DNA of 64,000 nt, taken from an uncultured Endozoicomonas sp. Its GTDB lineage: Bacteria > Pseudomonadota > Gammaproteobacteria > Pseudomonadales > Endozoicomonadaceae. Shown in pieces: positions 39,487-49,600 of the stretch; positions within the stretch are counted from its first letter, which is position 1; each line of letters begins with the position of its first letter. The notes below the pieces were generated by a model, which did no database searches, was not told where the DNA came from, and worked only from the letters and a program-made list of their open reading frames with translations. A program made the translations under genes and the position numbers. The stretch lies in contig NZ_CANMAO010000018.1 in assembly GCF_947495845.1 (NCBI RefSeq), positions 33,889 to 97,888 of the forward strand. Direction: 5' to 3'.

Positions 39487-39699
39487 ATGTCAGGAAATAT
39501 CGGCCTCTACATTTTTACAGAAGAGCGACTCATGGAGTTTGCAGCAAACATTCACAATGCGTCCGTTCTTTCCACAATAAGAAAGATGAATAAGATGACC
39601 TCACCTCAACAAGTGCGAGCTATGAGGAATAATGGAGCAAGCCTACGCTGGGATGAAAAGACCCTTAAGAATGTTGTTGATGCAAACATTAAGCCTTAA
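39487..39699 (+). CDS. Hypothetical small protein at the island edge
   Basis: 70 residues if started at ATG 39487 (GGAG 8 bases before it); the frame is open to 39343. Basic, helical, no recognised motif. First possible gene inside the putative island. Confidence 0.35.
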   Translation: MSGNIGLYIFTEERLMEFAANIHNASVLSTIRKMNKMTSPQQVRAMRNNGASLRWDEKTLKNVVDANIKP

Positions 39700-39712
39700 T
39701 CATAACGATAAC

Positions 39713-39774
39713 GGGTTAGCTTATCATTGCCTAAGTACCCTTTATAAATAAGGTGAAATAAGGGGGTGCTAACC
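39713..39774. other. Inverted repeat before BREX
   Basis: GGGTTAGC and GCTAACCC arms with inner ACCCTTTAT / AATAAGGG arms. May terminate the previous gene or bind a regulator. The rest of the 39700-40038 gap holds the BREX promoter. Confidence 0.4.
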
Positions 39775-39926
39775 CTCTCTCATGCACATATGAGATTACT
39801 AATCTTGAACCATTTAATGCGTCTCTGTCGACTATGCCGTATCACTTTTTTCGTAACATCCTGAATTTTACATTTACTTAAAAATCAAATTCAGTACCAG
39901 ATCATGCTAAATCGGTAAAGATCGGC

Positions 39927-39954
39927 TTTACAAGCACCAACAACCTCATATAAT
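39927..39954 (+). promoter_or_regulatory. Probable sigma-70 promoter of the BREX operon
   Basis: TTTACA, 16-bp spacer, TATAAT. Predicted start near 39961 gives a ~78-base leader to the HTH gene. No other good promoter is seen before the overlapping BREX genes. Confidence 0.6.
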
Positions 39955-40038
39955 CAGTTAGTTAACCTGTAGCCTCAGGCATGCTCCTGGCACACAGAAA
40001 CTACCAATCCAACCACTTGTCTTTCCAAGAGCACCATC

Positions 40039-40251
40039 ATGGCTGAGATTGATGACCGCTGGCTGTCAATGACTGAAATTTGCAAGCATTTGGGTGTCAG
40101 CAACGATACCGTTTACAAATGGATAGAAAAGCAGGGTATGCCTGGACACAGAATGGGTCGGCTCTGGAAATTCAAGAAATATGAAGTGGATGACTGGGTA
40201 AAATCAGGAGGGGCAGCTGAACCAACTATTCGAGAGAATGAAGCTCTATGA
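40039..40251 (+). CDS. Excisionase-type helix-turn-helix protein leading the BREX operon
   Basis: 70 residues, MerR/Xis-like winged helix: L-S-M-T-E-I-C-K-H-L-G-V-S-N-D-T-V-Y-K-W-I (helix-turn-helix, 9-29) followed by G-R-L-W-K-F-K-K-Y-E-V-D-D-W (wing). Overlaps brxA by 4 bp (ATGA), so it is part of the operon. Many BREX loci are headed instead by a WYL-domain repressor (BrxR), which is absent here. Likely an autoregulator; an excisionase-like role in island mobility is also possible. Confidence 0.82.
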   Translation: MAEIDDRWLSMTEICKHLGVSNDTVYKWIEKQGMPGHRMGRLWKFKKYEVDDWVKSGGAAEPTIRENEAL

Positions 40252-40865
40252 CCCAACCTTATAAGCTTTCTTTCACCGCTGGCAGCCTACTGCCAAGAGA
40301 GTCCTTGGCTCTGGCCCAGTATTTACTCGATCTTGGTACGTGGGAGCTTGCGAGGGAAAAGGCATTGTCAGAGAACCTTCTCCAGACAAGAACACTGAGC
40401 ACAGCAATCAGGACTATTCGTGAAATTGGTCATCGGCTAAAAACCCTTGCTCCGATGGAGTTAGAGTTTTTAGTACACTCTACATCTGCAGATCAAGCAG
40501 CGATGCTATGGGTTGCTATCTGCCGCTATTATCGGTTTATTGGGGAATTTGCAATTGAGGTTATCAGGGAGAAATTCCTCTCCATGAGCTACCAATTTGA
40601 AGAGGAAGATTTTGATTACTTTTTTAATCAAAAGGCAGAATGGCATGATGAGCTGGAGAGTATTCAGCAAGTTACCCGGGACAAATTGAAACAAGTTGTC
40701 TTCCGCATGCTGCGAGAGGCAAACCTCATGACAAAGGAAAACAGAATCATCCCTGCTGTACTTTCTTCAGAGTTTGTTGTGCTTTTGTCCAGCCATAACC
40801 CAAAAGAACTCACGTTTTTTCCAATTTACGATCACCTACTTAACACAGGAAGTGACCACCAGTGA
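40248..40865 (+). CDS. brxA: BREX protein BrxA (DUF1819)
   Basis: 205 residues: Y-K-L-S-F-T-A-G-S-L-L near the start and A-I-R-T-I-R-E-I-G-H-R-L, both typical of the DUF1819/BrxA family, a small helical DNA-binding protein. Couples with neighbours: ATGA overlap with the HTH gene upstream and GTGA overlap with brxB downstream. Confidence 0.92.
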   Translation: MTQPYKLSFTAGSLLPRESLALAQYLLDLGTWELAREKALSENLLQTRTLSTAIRTIREIGHRLKTLAPMELEFLVHSTSADQAAMLWVAICRYYRFIGEFAIEVIREKFLSMSYQFEEEDFDYFFNQKAEWHDELESIQQVTRDKLKQVVFRMLREANLMTKENRIIPAVLSSEFVVLLSSHNPKELTFFPIYDHLLNTGSDHQ

Positions 40866-41467
40866 CATATGACCAGAGATCAGATAGAGACCTGTTAGAT
40901 CACCTGGTTGCGGTGATCTCTAGCGATCGCTTTCTCAAAATGCAGGGCTTAGGCAATGAAGTACCTTTCTTCATCTGTCCTTTCGACCCTAGGAAAGCGA
41001 ACAATATTGAAAAAATTCGTAAAAATTTATCCAGCCAACTTCTGAGTAATGGCGTTGATATTCTTGAGATAAACCTCTACGACCTTTGCTTCGATCTCCT
41101 TAATAGAGATGATGACTGGAGCTGGTATGTTGAAAAAGAACCTGAAATAGGCAAAGAGAAACTGCTTGAAGATATGCAGTCCATTCTTGATGTTGAGAAG
41201 AATATCATCCCAGCCATTGCTGAGCGCATGAAAGCCAAGAAGTTTGGCATATTGATATTATCCGGTGTTGGAGAAGTATTCCCAATCATCCGCTCACATA
41301 ACTTGCTCAGCAACTTACAAAGTACTGCGAAATATCAGCCCACCCTGATGTTCTTCCCGGGCACCTATTCATACTCGCCAGAAAAGGGATCGTCTCTAGA
41401 ACTCTTTGGCAAGTTGCATGATGACAACTACTACCGTGCCTTCAATATTCTGAATAGAAGCGCTTAA
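40862..41467 (+). CDS. brxB: BREX protein BrxB (DUF1788)
   Basis: 201 residues, GTG start overlapping the brxA stop by 4 bp. DUF1788 features: P-F-F-I-C-P-F-D-P, L-L-I-L-S-G-V-G-E-V-F-P-I-I-R-S-H-N-L-L and L-M-F-F-P-G-T-Y. Required for BREX activity in characterised type I systems; biochemical role not settled. Confidence 0.92.
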   Translation: MTYDQRSDRDLLDHLVAVISSDRFLKMQGLGNEVPFFICPFDPRKANNIEKIRKNLSSQLLSNGVDILEINLYDLCFDLLNRDDDWSWYVEKEPEIGKEKLLEDMQSILDVEKNIIPAIAERMKAKKFGILILSGVGEVFPIIRSHNLLSNLQSTAKYQPTLMFFPGTYSYSPEKGSSLELFGKLHDDNYYRAFNILNRSA

Positions 41468-41481
41468 GCGAGGGATTTGCA

Positions 41482-44400
41482 ATGACAACCGTTCTCAAAG
41501 ATATTTTCCTGCGTCCTATTGACCGTCCTATTGAAGGTGTCATCAAAGCGGATGATGAAGAAAACCTCCGTAATGAACTGGAAGAATACGAACTGATCCC
41601 TGAAGTAGCCAGGCGCCTGGAAATTTTTCTTGATGCTTACAACAACTACACCAATGCAAACGGTGTATGGCTTTCTGGTTTCTTCGGCTGTGGTAAGTCA
41701 CACCTTCTGAAAATGCTCTCACTGGTATTGGAAAACAGAGAAGTAGGTGGTGCAAAAGCAGCTGATATTTTCTTACCCAAGTGCAAAAAAGACAGTGATA
41801 TCCTTCATGCCGACATGGAAAAAGCGGTCAGAGTCCCATCCAAAAGCATTCTATTCAATATTGACCAGAAAGCAGACGTCATCAGCAAAGAACAGACAGA
41901 TGCTCTGATTGCCGTTTTTATCAAAGTATTCGACGAGGCCTGTGGTTACTATGGCAAACAACCCTATATAGCAAAGTTTGAACGTGAGCTCGATCAGGAA
42001 AACCTCTTTGAAAGCTTTAAAGAGCATTTTGAACACCTAGCCAATCGTGACTGGTATTGGGGACGTACCCGCCCAACTCGGGTAGCCTCCTTTGTTGACG
42101 ACGCTTATCAAGAAGTCACCGGCCAGTCTGTTAAAGACGTGCTGGATAAATATCGATCAGACTACAAGCTCTCCATAGAAGACTTTGCAGATCAAATTAA
42201 CCAGTACATCGCACAACAACCTCCGGGCTTTCGTCTGAACTTCTTTGTCGATGAAATTGGGCAGTATATCGCCGATAAAACCAAGCTGATGACCAACCTG
42301 CAAACACTGGCAGAATCTCTGGCCACAAAATGCCGTGGTCAGGCATGGGTTATTGTCACGGCACAAGAAGAAATCAGTGACATCATTGGTGACATGACCC
42401 AGAGTGACAGCAATGCAGACGCCTTCTCAAAGATCCAGGCTCGCTTTAAATATCGCTTAAAGTTAACCAGTGCGGACGCTGCTGAAGTTATTCAGTTGCG
42501 ATTACTGACCAAAGGTGAGCAGGGAATTAACCTGCTGTCAGATACTTACCACCAACAGCACAATAACTTCAATACGCTATTTAGTTTTACAGATGGTGCG
42601 CAAACCCATCGCAACTTTAAGGATAAAGAGCACTTTATACACTGTTACCCATTTATTCCTTACCAGTTTACGCTCTTCCAATCTGCCATTCAGAACCTTT
42701 CCAGGCACAATGCCTTTGAAGGTCGTCATAGCTCAGTAGGTGAGCGGTCTATGTTGGGCGTGTTTCAGGATGTCGCTAAAATGGTAGGCGACCGCCCTGT
42801 GGGACAGCTGGCTACATTTGATCTCATGTTCGAAGGCTTGCGAGCCACATTGAAATCCAACGTCCAAAGCGCCATCCCCGTTGCCGAGAGAAACCTCGGT
42901 GACCCTTTTGCTGTCCGACTGTTAAAGGCCCTTCTCCTAGTAAAGTATGTCAAAGAGTTTAAGCCAACCGTTCGAAATATGAGCGTGCTGATGCTGGAAA
43001 GCTTTGACCAGAATATCAGTGATCTGCAGAAAAAAGTTGAGCAGGGGCTGGCACTACTGGAGCAGCAAATTTATGTTCAGCGTAATGGCGACGTCTATGA
43101 ATATCTGACTGATGACGAAAAAGATGTTGAAAAAGAGATCAAAAATACTGAAGCAGACTCCCGGAAGGTCGCTGAACATCTGGACAAACTCATCTTTGAC
43201 TCAATCATAAAACATCGAAAAATTCGCTTTGATGGTAATGGCCAGGACTACATCTATTCAAGAAAGCTGGATGAAAAGTTCCATGGTCGCGAGCACGAGC
43301 TGGCCATTCATATCATCTCACCTTTCCATGAAAATGCAGGCAATGCAGAACTTTTGCGCATGCAGAGCATGGGCAGAGATGAACTCCTTATCGTCATGCC
43401 AGCCGATCCTCAGCTAATGCAAGATCTGGTGATGTATGAAAAGACATTGAAATACATTCGGCACAATAGCCAAAACGCCAATGATGCCATCCGTCGCATC
43501 ATTGCTGAAAAAGGTCAGGCAAATGAGGATCGTAAGAAATTAATACAAAAACAAGTCGCCGCGCTGTTAGTCAAAGCGCCAATGATAGCCACCGGCAGTG
43601 ATATTGACGTCACCAGCGATGATGCTCAGACTCGAATAATCCGTGGCTTTCAAGGGTTGATAAATCGTGTCTACCCCTATCTGGGCATGCTGCGCAGTAC
43701 ATATAAAGAAGAAGATATTCCAATCTGTCTGGAAAAGGGGAAAGACAGCCTGTTCAGTGGCCAGGCCACCAATCTCTCGGAAACAGAACGAGAAGTACTG
43801 TCATTTATACAGGGCAACAAACGAGGTGGCGTTAAAACCAACATTAAGTCACTCCTGGAAAAATTCGAGAAAAAGCCTTATGGCTGGTACTACGCAGCCA
43901 TTCTCTGCACACTTGCCTACCTCTGTGCCCGTGGCAAAGTCGATGCAACCATTGACGGCATGCCACAGGAAGACTCGGAATTAGCCTCTGCTCTAAGAAA
44001 TACTCACGGCCATACCAAAGTCATACTCGAACCACAGGCGGACTTTACCGCTGCTGAAGTTCGTAAGCTGACTGACTTTTATGATGAGTTCTTTGACAGT
44101 CCTCCCTCGGCTAATGAAGCCAAGGCGCTGGGTAATGAAACCAGCGTTAAACTGGAGGAGCTGCATCATAAACTGGACAAACTCTATGCCCAAAATGGCA
44201 ACTATCCTTTCCTGAATCTGCTAAAGCCTGTTCTGGAAGATCTTGAAAACCATAAAGGTAAACCCTATGGCTGGTATCTGACCGAGTTTCTTAAAAGTGA
44301 AGATAATCTGCTGAAGCAGAAAGAAACGCTTATTGATCCAGTTATTCGCTTTATGGCAAATGACAGCACCCAACGAGCCATTTATGATGAAACCTCAGCT

Positions 44401-45033
44401 TTTATCCTGAGTCAGAAAGACAACTTCCCCTATGTTCAGGGTATAGACTGCGATGCGGTAGAGGGCGCACTTACCGACAAAGACTGCTTCCGTGGTAACC
44501 GTATGCAGCAACTGAAAGTTAAGCTGGATGATCTCAAAATCCGGGTTGAAGAGCAGCTAAGTGCCGAAATCGATACCGCCCGCACAACCATTGCCGGGAA
44601 AAAACAGACTTTTTCTGATCAAAATGACTTCAGTAAAGTTACGATAGATCAGCAATCACAGCTGCTACAGGCATTTGATAATACCAGTACTGCGATTGCC
44701 AATCAGAAACTGATTGCCCTGGTTCGGGATAAACTGAGAACCTTCGAGGAAGTCGAGTATCCACAGTTACTCACTCAACTGCTTACCTGGGCAACCCAGA
44801 CATCACCTTCAACTGCTGGAGAGGGAGGCAACAGCAAGCCTCATAATGAAGGACCAGGGTCATCCAGCACGGTAAAACCCTCGCCAAAAGTGGAGATCAT
44901 TTCCAAAAGCCAGATCAAAGTCCCCTTTGATCAACCCCTGCTGGCCAATGAACAGGATATTGACCGATATCTGTCTTCTATGCGGGAAGTTTTGCTGACA
45001 CAGATTAAAGAAGGTAAAAAGGTACAGGTATGA
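41482..45033 (+). CDS. brxC: BREX P-loop ATPase BrxC
   Basis: 1183 residues, the usual size. Walker A G-F-F-G-C-G-K-S-H-L-L near residue 65; a F-F-V-D-E-I-G-Q-Y-I Walker B-like segment near 257. Long helical regions in the C-terminal half and a Ser/Pro/Gly-rich linker at about 1120-1140. BrxC is a large DUF6079-class ATPase needed for both methylation and defence. Its last codons overlap the AAA gene by 4 bp (ATGA). Confidence 0.95.
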   Translation: MTTVLKDIFLRPIDRPIEGVIKADDEENLRNELEEYELIPEVARRLEIFLDAYNNYTNANGVWLSGFFGCGKSHLLKMLSLVLENREVGGAKAADIFLPKCKKDSDILHADMEKAVRVPSKSILFNIDQKADVISKEQTDALIAVFIKVFDEACGYYGKQPYIAKFERELDQENLFESFKEHFEHLANRDWYWGRTRPTRVASFVDDAYQEVTGQSVKDVLDKYRSDYKLSIEDFADQINQYIAQQPPGFRLNFFVDEIGQYIADKTKLMTNLQTLAESLATKCRGQAWVIVTAQEEISDIIGDMTQSDSNADAFSKIQARFKYRLKLTSADAAEVIQLRLLTKGEQGINLLSDTYHQQHNNFNTLFSFTDGAQTHRNFKDKEHFIHCYPFIPYQFTLFQSAIQNLSRHNAFEGRHSSVGERSMLGVFQDVAKMVGDRPVGQLATFDLMFEGLRATLKSNVQSAIPVAERNLGDPFAVRLLKALLLVKYVKEFKPTVRNMSVLMLESFDQNISDLQKKVEQGLALLEQQIYVQRNGDVYEYLTDDEKDVEKEIKNTEADSRKVAEHLDKLIFDSIIKHRKIRFDGNGQDYIYSRKLDEKFHGREHELAIHIISPFHENAGNAELLRMQSMGRDELLIVMPADPQLMQDLVMYEKTLKYIRHNSQNANDAIRRIIAEKGQANEDRKKLIQKQVAALLVKAPMIATGSDIDVTSDDAQTRIIRGFQGLINRVYPYLGMLRSTYKEEDIPICLEKGKDSLFSGQATNLSETEREVLSFIQGNKRGGVKTNIKSLLEKFEKKPYGWYYAAILCTLAYLCARGKVDATIDGMPQEDSELASALRNTHGHTKVILEPQADFTAAEVRKLTDFYDEFFDSPPSANEAKALGNETSVKLEELHHKLDKLYAQNGNYPFLNLLKPVLEDLENHKGKPYGWYLTEFLKSEDNLLKQKETLIDPVIRFMANDSTQRAIYDETSAFILSQKDNFPYVQGIDCDAVEGALTDKDCFRGNRMQQLKVKLDDLKIRVEEQLSAEIDTARTTIAGKKQTFSDQNDFSKVTIDQQSQLLQAFDNTSTAIANQKLIALVRDKLRTFEEVEYPQLLTQLLTWATQTSPSTAGEGGNSKPHNEGPGSSSTVKPSPKVEIISKSQIKVPFDQPLLANEQDIDRYLSSMREVLLTQIKEGKKVQV

Positions 45034-46100
45034 TCGAATCACTGGAACTGCGGGAGTTCACTGCCTTCCACCGACTGAAAATAGAGTTTTCAGCCAAAAT
45101 AAACGTCATTATTGGTGCCAATGGCACCGGTAAAAGCCAACTGTTAAAAGCGGCCTATGCTCTTTGCTCGGGCGAGAGCAAACTGAAGTCCGGCAATGAC
45201 ATCAAGCAGGACGATATTGAAACAGAACTGGCAAAACTATTGACCAGCCTGTTTATGCCTCTGGATGGCAAGCTGGGAAAAATGCGGAAGAATGGTGCCG
45301 GTACGGGTAAGGCAAACCTTAAATCCTCCTTTACATCCGGTACCGATGTGGAGCTGGAGTTCTCCAACAATGCAACCAAAAAAGTTCAGTTGGAAAATAT
45401 TACCCATTTTCAACAAAAGCGGGCTGAGCCAGTATTCTTCCCGACTAAAGAAGTACTGGCCCTTATGAAAGGCTTTGTCAGCCTGTACCAGCAGCGAGAG
45501 CTCTCATTTGATCAAACCTATCAGGATATCTGCCTTCAGTTGGACCTCCCGCCAATAAGGTCAGAAAAACTGACAGAAAGGGCCAAGTGGGCAATGGCTG
45601 AGCTTGAGCAAGTCTGTGGTGGTCGCTTTATCTTCTATGGCGGTGGTAATGTCACCTTCAAATCCTCAAAAGATGGCACTGAATATTCCGCAAACGCCAT
45701 TGCAGAAGGCTTTCGTAAGGCCGGAATGCTTTCCCGCCTGCTGGAAACCGGAACCATTCGCCCTGGTGAAAGCGGCCCCTTGTTCTGGGATGAACCGGAA
45801 GCCAATATGAACCCAAAGCTTATGGAGCTGCTCGTTCAGATCCTGCTGGAGCTATCACGTAATGGCCAACAGATCATCCTTGCTACTCATGAGTACGTAC
45901 TATTGAAATGGTTCGATTTACTCAAAACATCTGAGGATCATATCCGTTACCACGCCCTCTATCAGGACGAAGACACCGGCGAGATCAAAATCGACTCTAC
46001 TGATGATTATAAATCGCTGTCGCCCAACGCTATTTCAGATTCCTTCAATGATCTGACCAAAAAACAGGTGAGCCTGAAAATGGGGAACCTGGGTAAATGA
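45030..46100 (+). CDS. AAA/ABC-type ATPase embedded in the BREX operon
   Basis: 356 residues of the SMC/RecF-like AAA_15/AAA_21 type: Walker A G-A-N-G-T-G-K-S-Q at 29-37, Walker B G-P-L-F-W-D-E-P-E-A-N-M near 249, and A-T-H-E-Y (switch His) near 285. Not one of the six core BREX genes. Overlaps by 4 bp with brxC and with the following gene, so it is tightly coupled with both. The fused pair recalls ATPase-nuclease defence systems (PARIS, Septu, Gabija-like logic) but is not one I can name. Confidence 0.88.
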   Translation: MIESLELREFTAFHRLKIEFSAKINVIIGANGTGKSQLLKAAYALCSGESKLKSGNDIKQDDIETELAKLLTSLFMPLDGKLGKMRKNGAGTGKANLKSSFTSGTDVELEFSNNATKKVQLENITHFQQKRAEPVFFPTKEVLALMKGFVSLYQQRELSFDQTYQDICLQLDLPPIRSEKLTERAKWAMAELEQVCGGRFIFYGGGNVTFKSSKDGTEYSANAIAEGFRKAGMLSRLLETGTIRPGESGPLFWDEPEANMNPKLMELLVQILLELSRNGQQIILATHEYVLLKWFDLLKTSEDHIRYHALYQDEDTGEIKIDSTDDYKSLSPNAISDSFNDLTKKQVSLKMGNLGK

Positions 46101-46633
46101 AGTTAACCGAAAGTGATCTGGCGATAGATTTCACCGACGCCATAGATGGTGGAACTCTGGTGTTTGATCAGATGAAACCCACGCAACCCAATTACCACGG
46201 GTTAAGTGAACAGCACCGAGTCGATTTTGTGGTTGAGCTTGAAGAAGCCATTCTTTTTGTCGAGGTGAAAGATCCGGGGCACCCAAGAGCTCAAACAGAA
46301 GGGCTGGAGAAATTCCATAAAGAGATTGAAAACGGCACCCTGAGCAGCACTTTTGCCAATAAATTTATTGATACCTTCTTGTATCGCTGGGCAGAGAGAA
46401 AGGTCACCAAACCGGTTCATTATCTTAGCCTGGTCACCTTGGATCTTGAGCTAAACGCCAATCTGACCGATGAAGTTACCGCCAAAATGCCACCTGCTGG
46501 CAGAGCAGTTGATCGTTGGCAGCGGTCAATCTATGAAAACTGCCAGGTCTTTAATCTGGAGACATGGAACGAGAACTTTCCTAAATGGCCTGCCACCCGC
46601 ATCAGCGAAGCGGCTAACCAGACGCTCACCTAA
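46097..46633 (+). CDS. PD-(D/E)XK-like nuclease candidate, partner of the AAA ATPase
   Basis: 178 residues. R-V-D-F-V-V-E-L-E-E-A-I-L-F-V-E-V-K-D-P at 41-60 gives Asp43 then Glu56-x-Lys58 on two strands, the PD-(D/E)XK pattern with normal spacing; no other motif. Probably a metal-dependent nuclease or a nuclease-fold partner. ATGA overlap with the ATPase; pglX starts 41 bp later. Function inferred only. Confidence 0.65.
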   Translation: MKLTESDLAIDFTDAIDGGTLVFDQMKPTQPNYHGLSEQHRVDFVVELEEAILFVEVKDPGHPRAQTEGLEKFHKEIENGTLSSTFANKFIDTFLYRWAERKVTKPVHYLSLVTLDLELNANLTDEVTAKMPPAGRAVDRWQRSIYENCQVFNLETWNENFPKWPATRISEAANQTLT

Positions 46634-46674
46634 CGAATTCACAGTGAGCATTCTGCTCATATCAAGGTCTCATT

Positions 46675-49600
46675 ATGGATAAACCCACCCAAGCCAAACT
46701 GAAAAAATTTGCCCAGTATGCCCGCACCAGTCTGATGGAACAGGTGAGCACCCGGCTAAAACTGGTACTGGAGCCCTCCAGCGCCGCACGTCGTGAAAAT
46801 CCACCAGCAGTGGCAGCACTGGAACAGCAGATTCAATCCACCAGCCAGCAGCAGGTGATTGAACAAGTGGCCTACACCTGGTTTAACCGTTTCTGTGCCC
46901 TGCGTTTTATGGACATGAATGGCTACACACCGCTGGGCATTGTCTCGCCTGAAGCTGGGCAGTTTCAGCCTGCCATCCTGGCGGAAGCCAAAATGGGCCA
47001 TATTGATGACAAACTGGTCTCCAATGAAAAGACCCGCCAGCATATTATGGCGCTACTGGATGGCTCAGCAACAAGTCAGGATCCGCAGGGTGAAGCCTAT
47101 CGACTGCTGCTGGTGGCCGCCTGTAACTCCTATAACAAAAGCATGAGTTACCTGTTTGAGCGCATTACCGACTACACCGAACTCTTACTGCCAGCAGACC
47201 TACTCTCGGGCAGTGCCATTCTCTCCTATGTGCAACAGGCCATGACGCCAGAAGCCTGTAAAAGCGTTGAAGTGATTGGCTGGCTCTATCAGTTCTACAT
47301 CTCCGAGAAAAAGGATGATGTCTTTGAAGCCCTGAAGAAAAATAAAAAAATCACACCGGAGAATATTCCCGCCGCTACACAGCTCTTTACGCCCCATTAT
47401 ATCGTGCGTTACTTGGTGGAGAACTCTCTGGGACGACTCTGGATGCTGAATAACCCAAATTCCAGACTCATTGACCGGATGGAGTACTACATCAAGCCGG
47501 TCGATGTGGAAACCGATTTTCTGAAAGTCGCTTCACCGGAAGAACTGAAAATCTGCGACCCAGCCTGTGGCTCCGGCCATATGCTCTCTTACGCTTATGA
47601 ACTGCTCTATGCCATTTATGAAGAAGCCGGTTATGAGCCCAATGAGATCCCCGAAAAAATCCTGATCAACAACCTCTACGGTATTGAGCTGGATGAACGC
47701 GCCGGTGAACTCGCCTCCTTTGCGCTCTCCATGAAAGCGGCGGGAGGTAACCCGGCAGAAAGCAAAACTAACCATCGTCGCTTCTTCCGCAATCCGCTGC
47801 AGCCCAATATCTGTGTTCTGCAAAATGTGGACCTGCGTCCGGAAGAACTGAAAGGCTATATGGACTTTGTGGGCCGGGATCTCTTTACCATGGATCTGCA
47901 AACCGCCCTGTGCCAGTTTGAAGAGGCCGATAACTTTGGTTCCCTGATTAGCCCGACCCTGACCGATGTAGCAGGTATTCGCGATATTCTCAAAGCCAAA
48001 GATCTGGAAAACCAGTTATTTCTTGGGGTAGTTCATAAAAAAGTACAGATAGCATTAAAGCAGGCAGATTACCTGAGCCCGAAATACCATGTGGTGGTGG
48101 CAAATCCGCCCTATATGGGCAGTAAGGGAATGAACCCAAGACTGAAGAAGTTTGCTACTGACGAATTCCCCAACAGTAAATCTGACCTGTTTGCCATGTT
48201 TATCGAACGCTGCCTGATGCTGGTGCAAAAGCAAGGGCTAGTCGGCATGATTACTATGCAGAGCTGGATGTTTTTGTCGTCTTTTGAAAAATTACGTGCC
48301 AGTTTATTGGGTTGCAACACATTGACGACAATGGTTCATTTAGGCGCTAGAGCATTTGATAGCATTGGGGGGGAAGTCGTTGCAACTACAGCATTCACTC
48401 TTAACAGAACGCTCAATGAAAAACTAAAAGGCACCTACATCAGGCTTACAGATACCGACTCAGAACTGGCAAAAAGCAACGGAATCCTTGAATCTATTTC
48501 ATCAAACCAGAACATGTATTTTGCGTCAACAAGTGACTTTAGAAAAATTTCTGGAACACCCATTGCCTACTGGCTGAGTAAAAATGTTGGGAATATATTT
48601 TCTAGCACCCCCTCTATTTCTGCAAATTACTCTGTAAACCCGGGGATCAGAAGTGGTCAGGATGAACTTTTTTTAAGACTTTGGCATGAAGTTTCGCATA
48701 ATAATATCCAATTACACCTATCTTCAGCAACAGAGATGAAACCTGATAACAAGTGGTTTCCAATGCACAAGGGTGGAACATACCGGAAGTGGTATGGTAA
48801 CGCACAACATGTCATTGACCTTTTTAACAATGGGCAAAATATAAAGGAAAAAAGCCCAGACTTTCGTCTGCGTGATAGTAAATTTTACTTCAAGCCCTTT
48901 GTTTCTTGGTCACGTATTAGCACTACCGATATTTCATTCAGATACTTTGCCTCCGGCGTTCTCTTTTCTGATGCAGGCCCCGGCATTTTTGCAAATGATG
49001 ACTGCTTAAATGTAATTGCCTTGTTAAATTCTAAGTTAGGTACTTATTTCCTCAAAATAATTAATCCTACAATGAACTATCAAAAGCAGGATATTGAAAC
49101 CGTACCATACAAAAAAATTGAAGCTAAAGATCTTGTTAAGAAAGCAGTTGAGTTAGCTAGAAAAGATTGGGATTCAGCTGAAACTTCGTGGGACTTCTCT
49201 GCTTGTCCTCTACTGCTAGATCAAAATAGCAACCCTGAAAAGCTTGCATGTACATATAGGAAAGTTCGTCAAGACTGGATGAATGCTGTTACGTCTATGT
49301 TAGAAATTGAAGAATCAAACAACAATCTCTGTATTACAAAATTTGGCCTTGAAGGTGAATTTTCTGGGAAAGTGGAGACCCAAGATATTTCACTTGTTTG
49401 TAATCCGTACTACCGCTATGGGATGGATAAGAGCGAAGAAAAACTTGAAAAGCTACTTCTAGCCGACACAATCCGCGAGTTTATCTCCTACGCAGTCGGC
49501 TGCATGTTCGGCCGCTACTCGCTGGATAAACCCGGCCTGGTTCTCGCCAACCAGGGCGACACCCTTGAGGAGTATTTGCAACAGATCCCCCAACCCAGCT

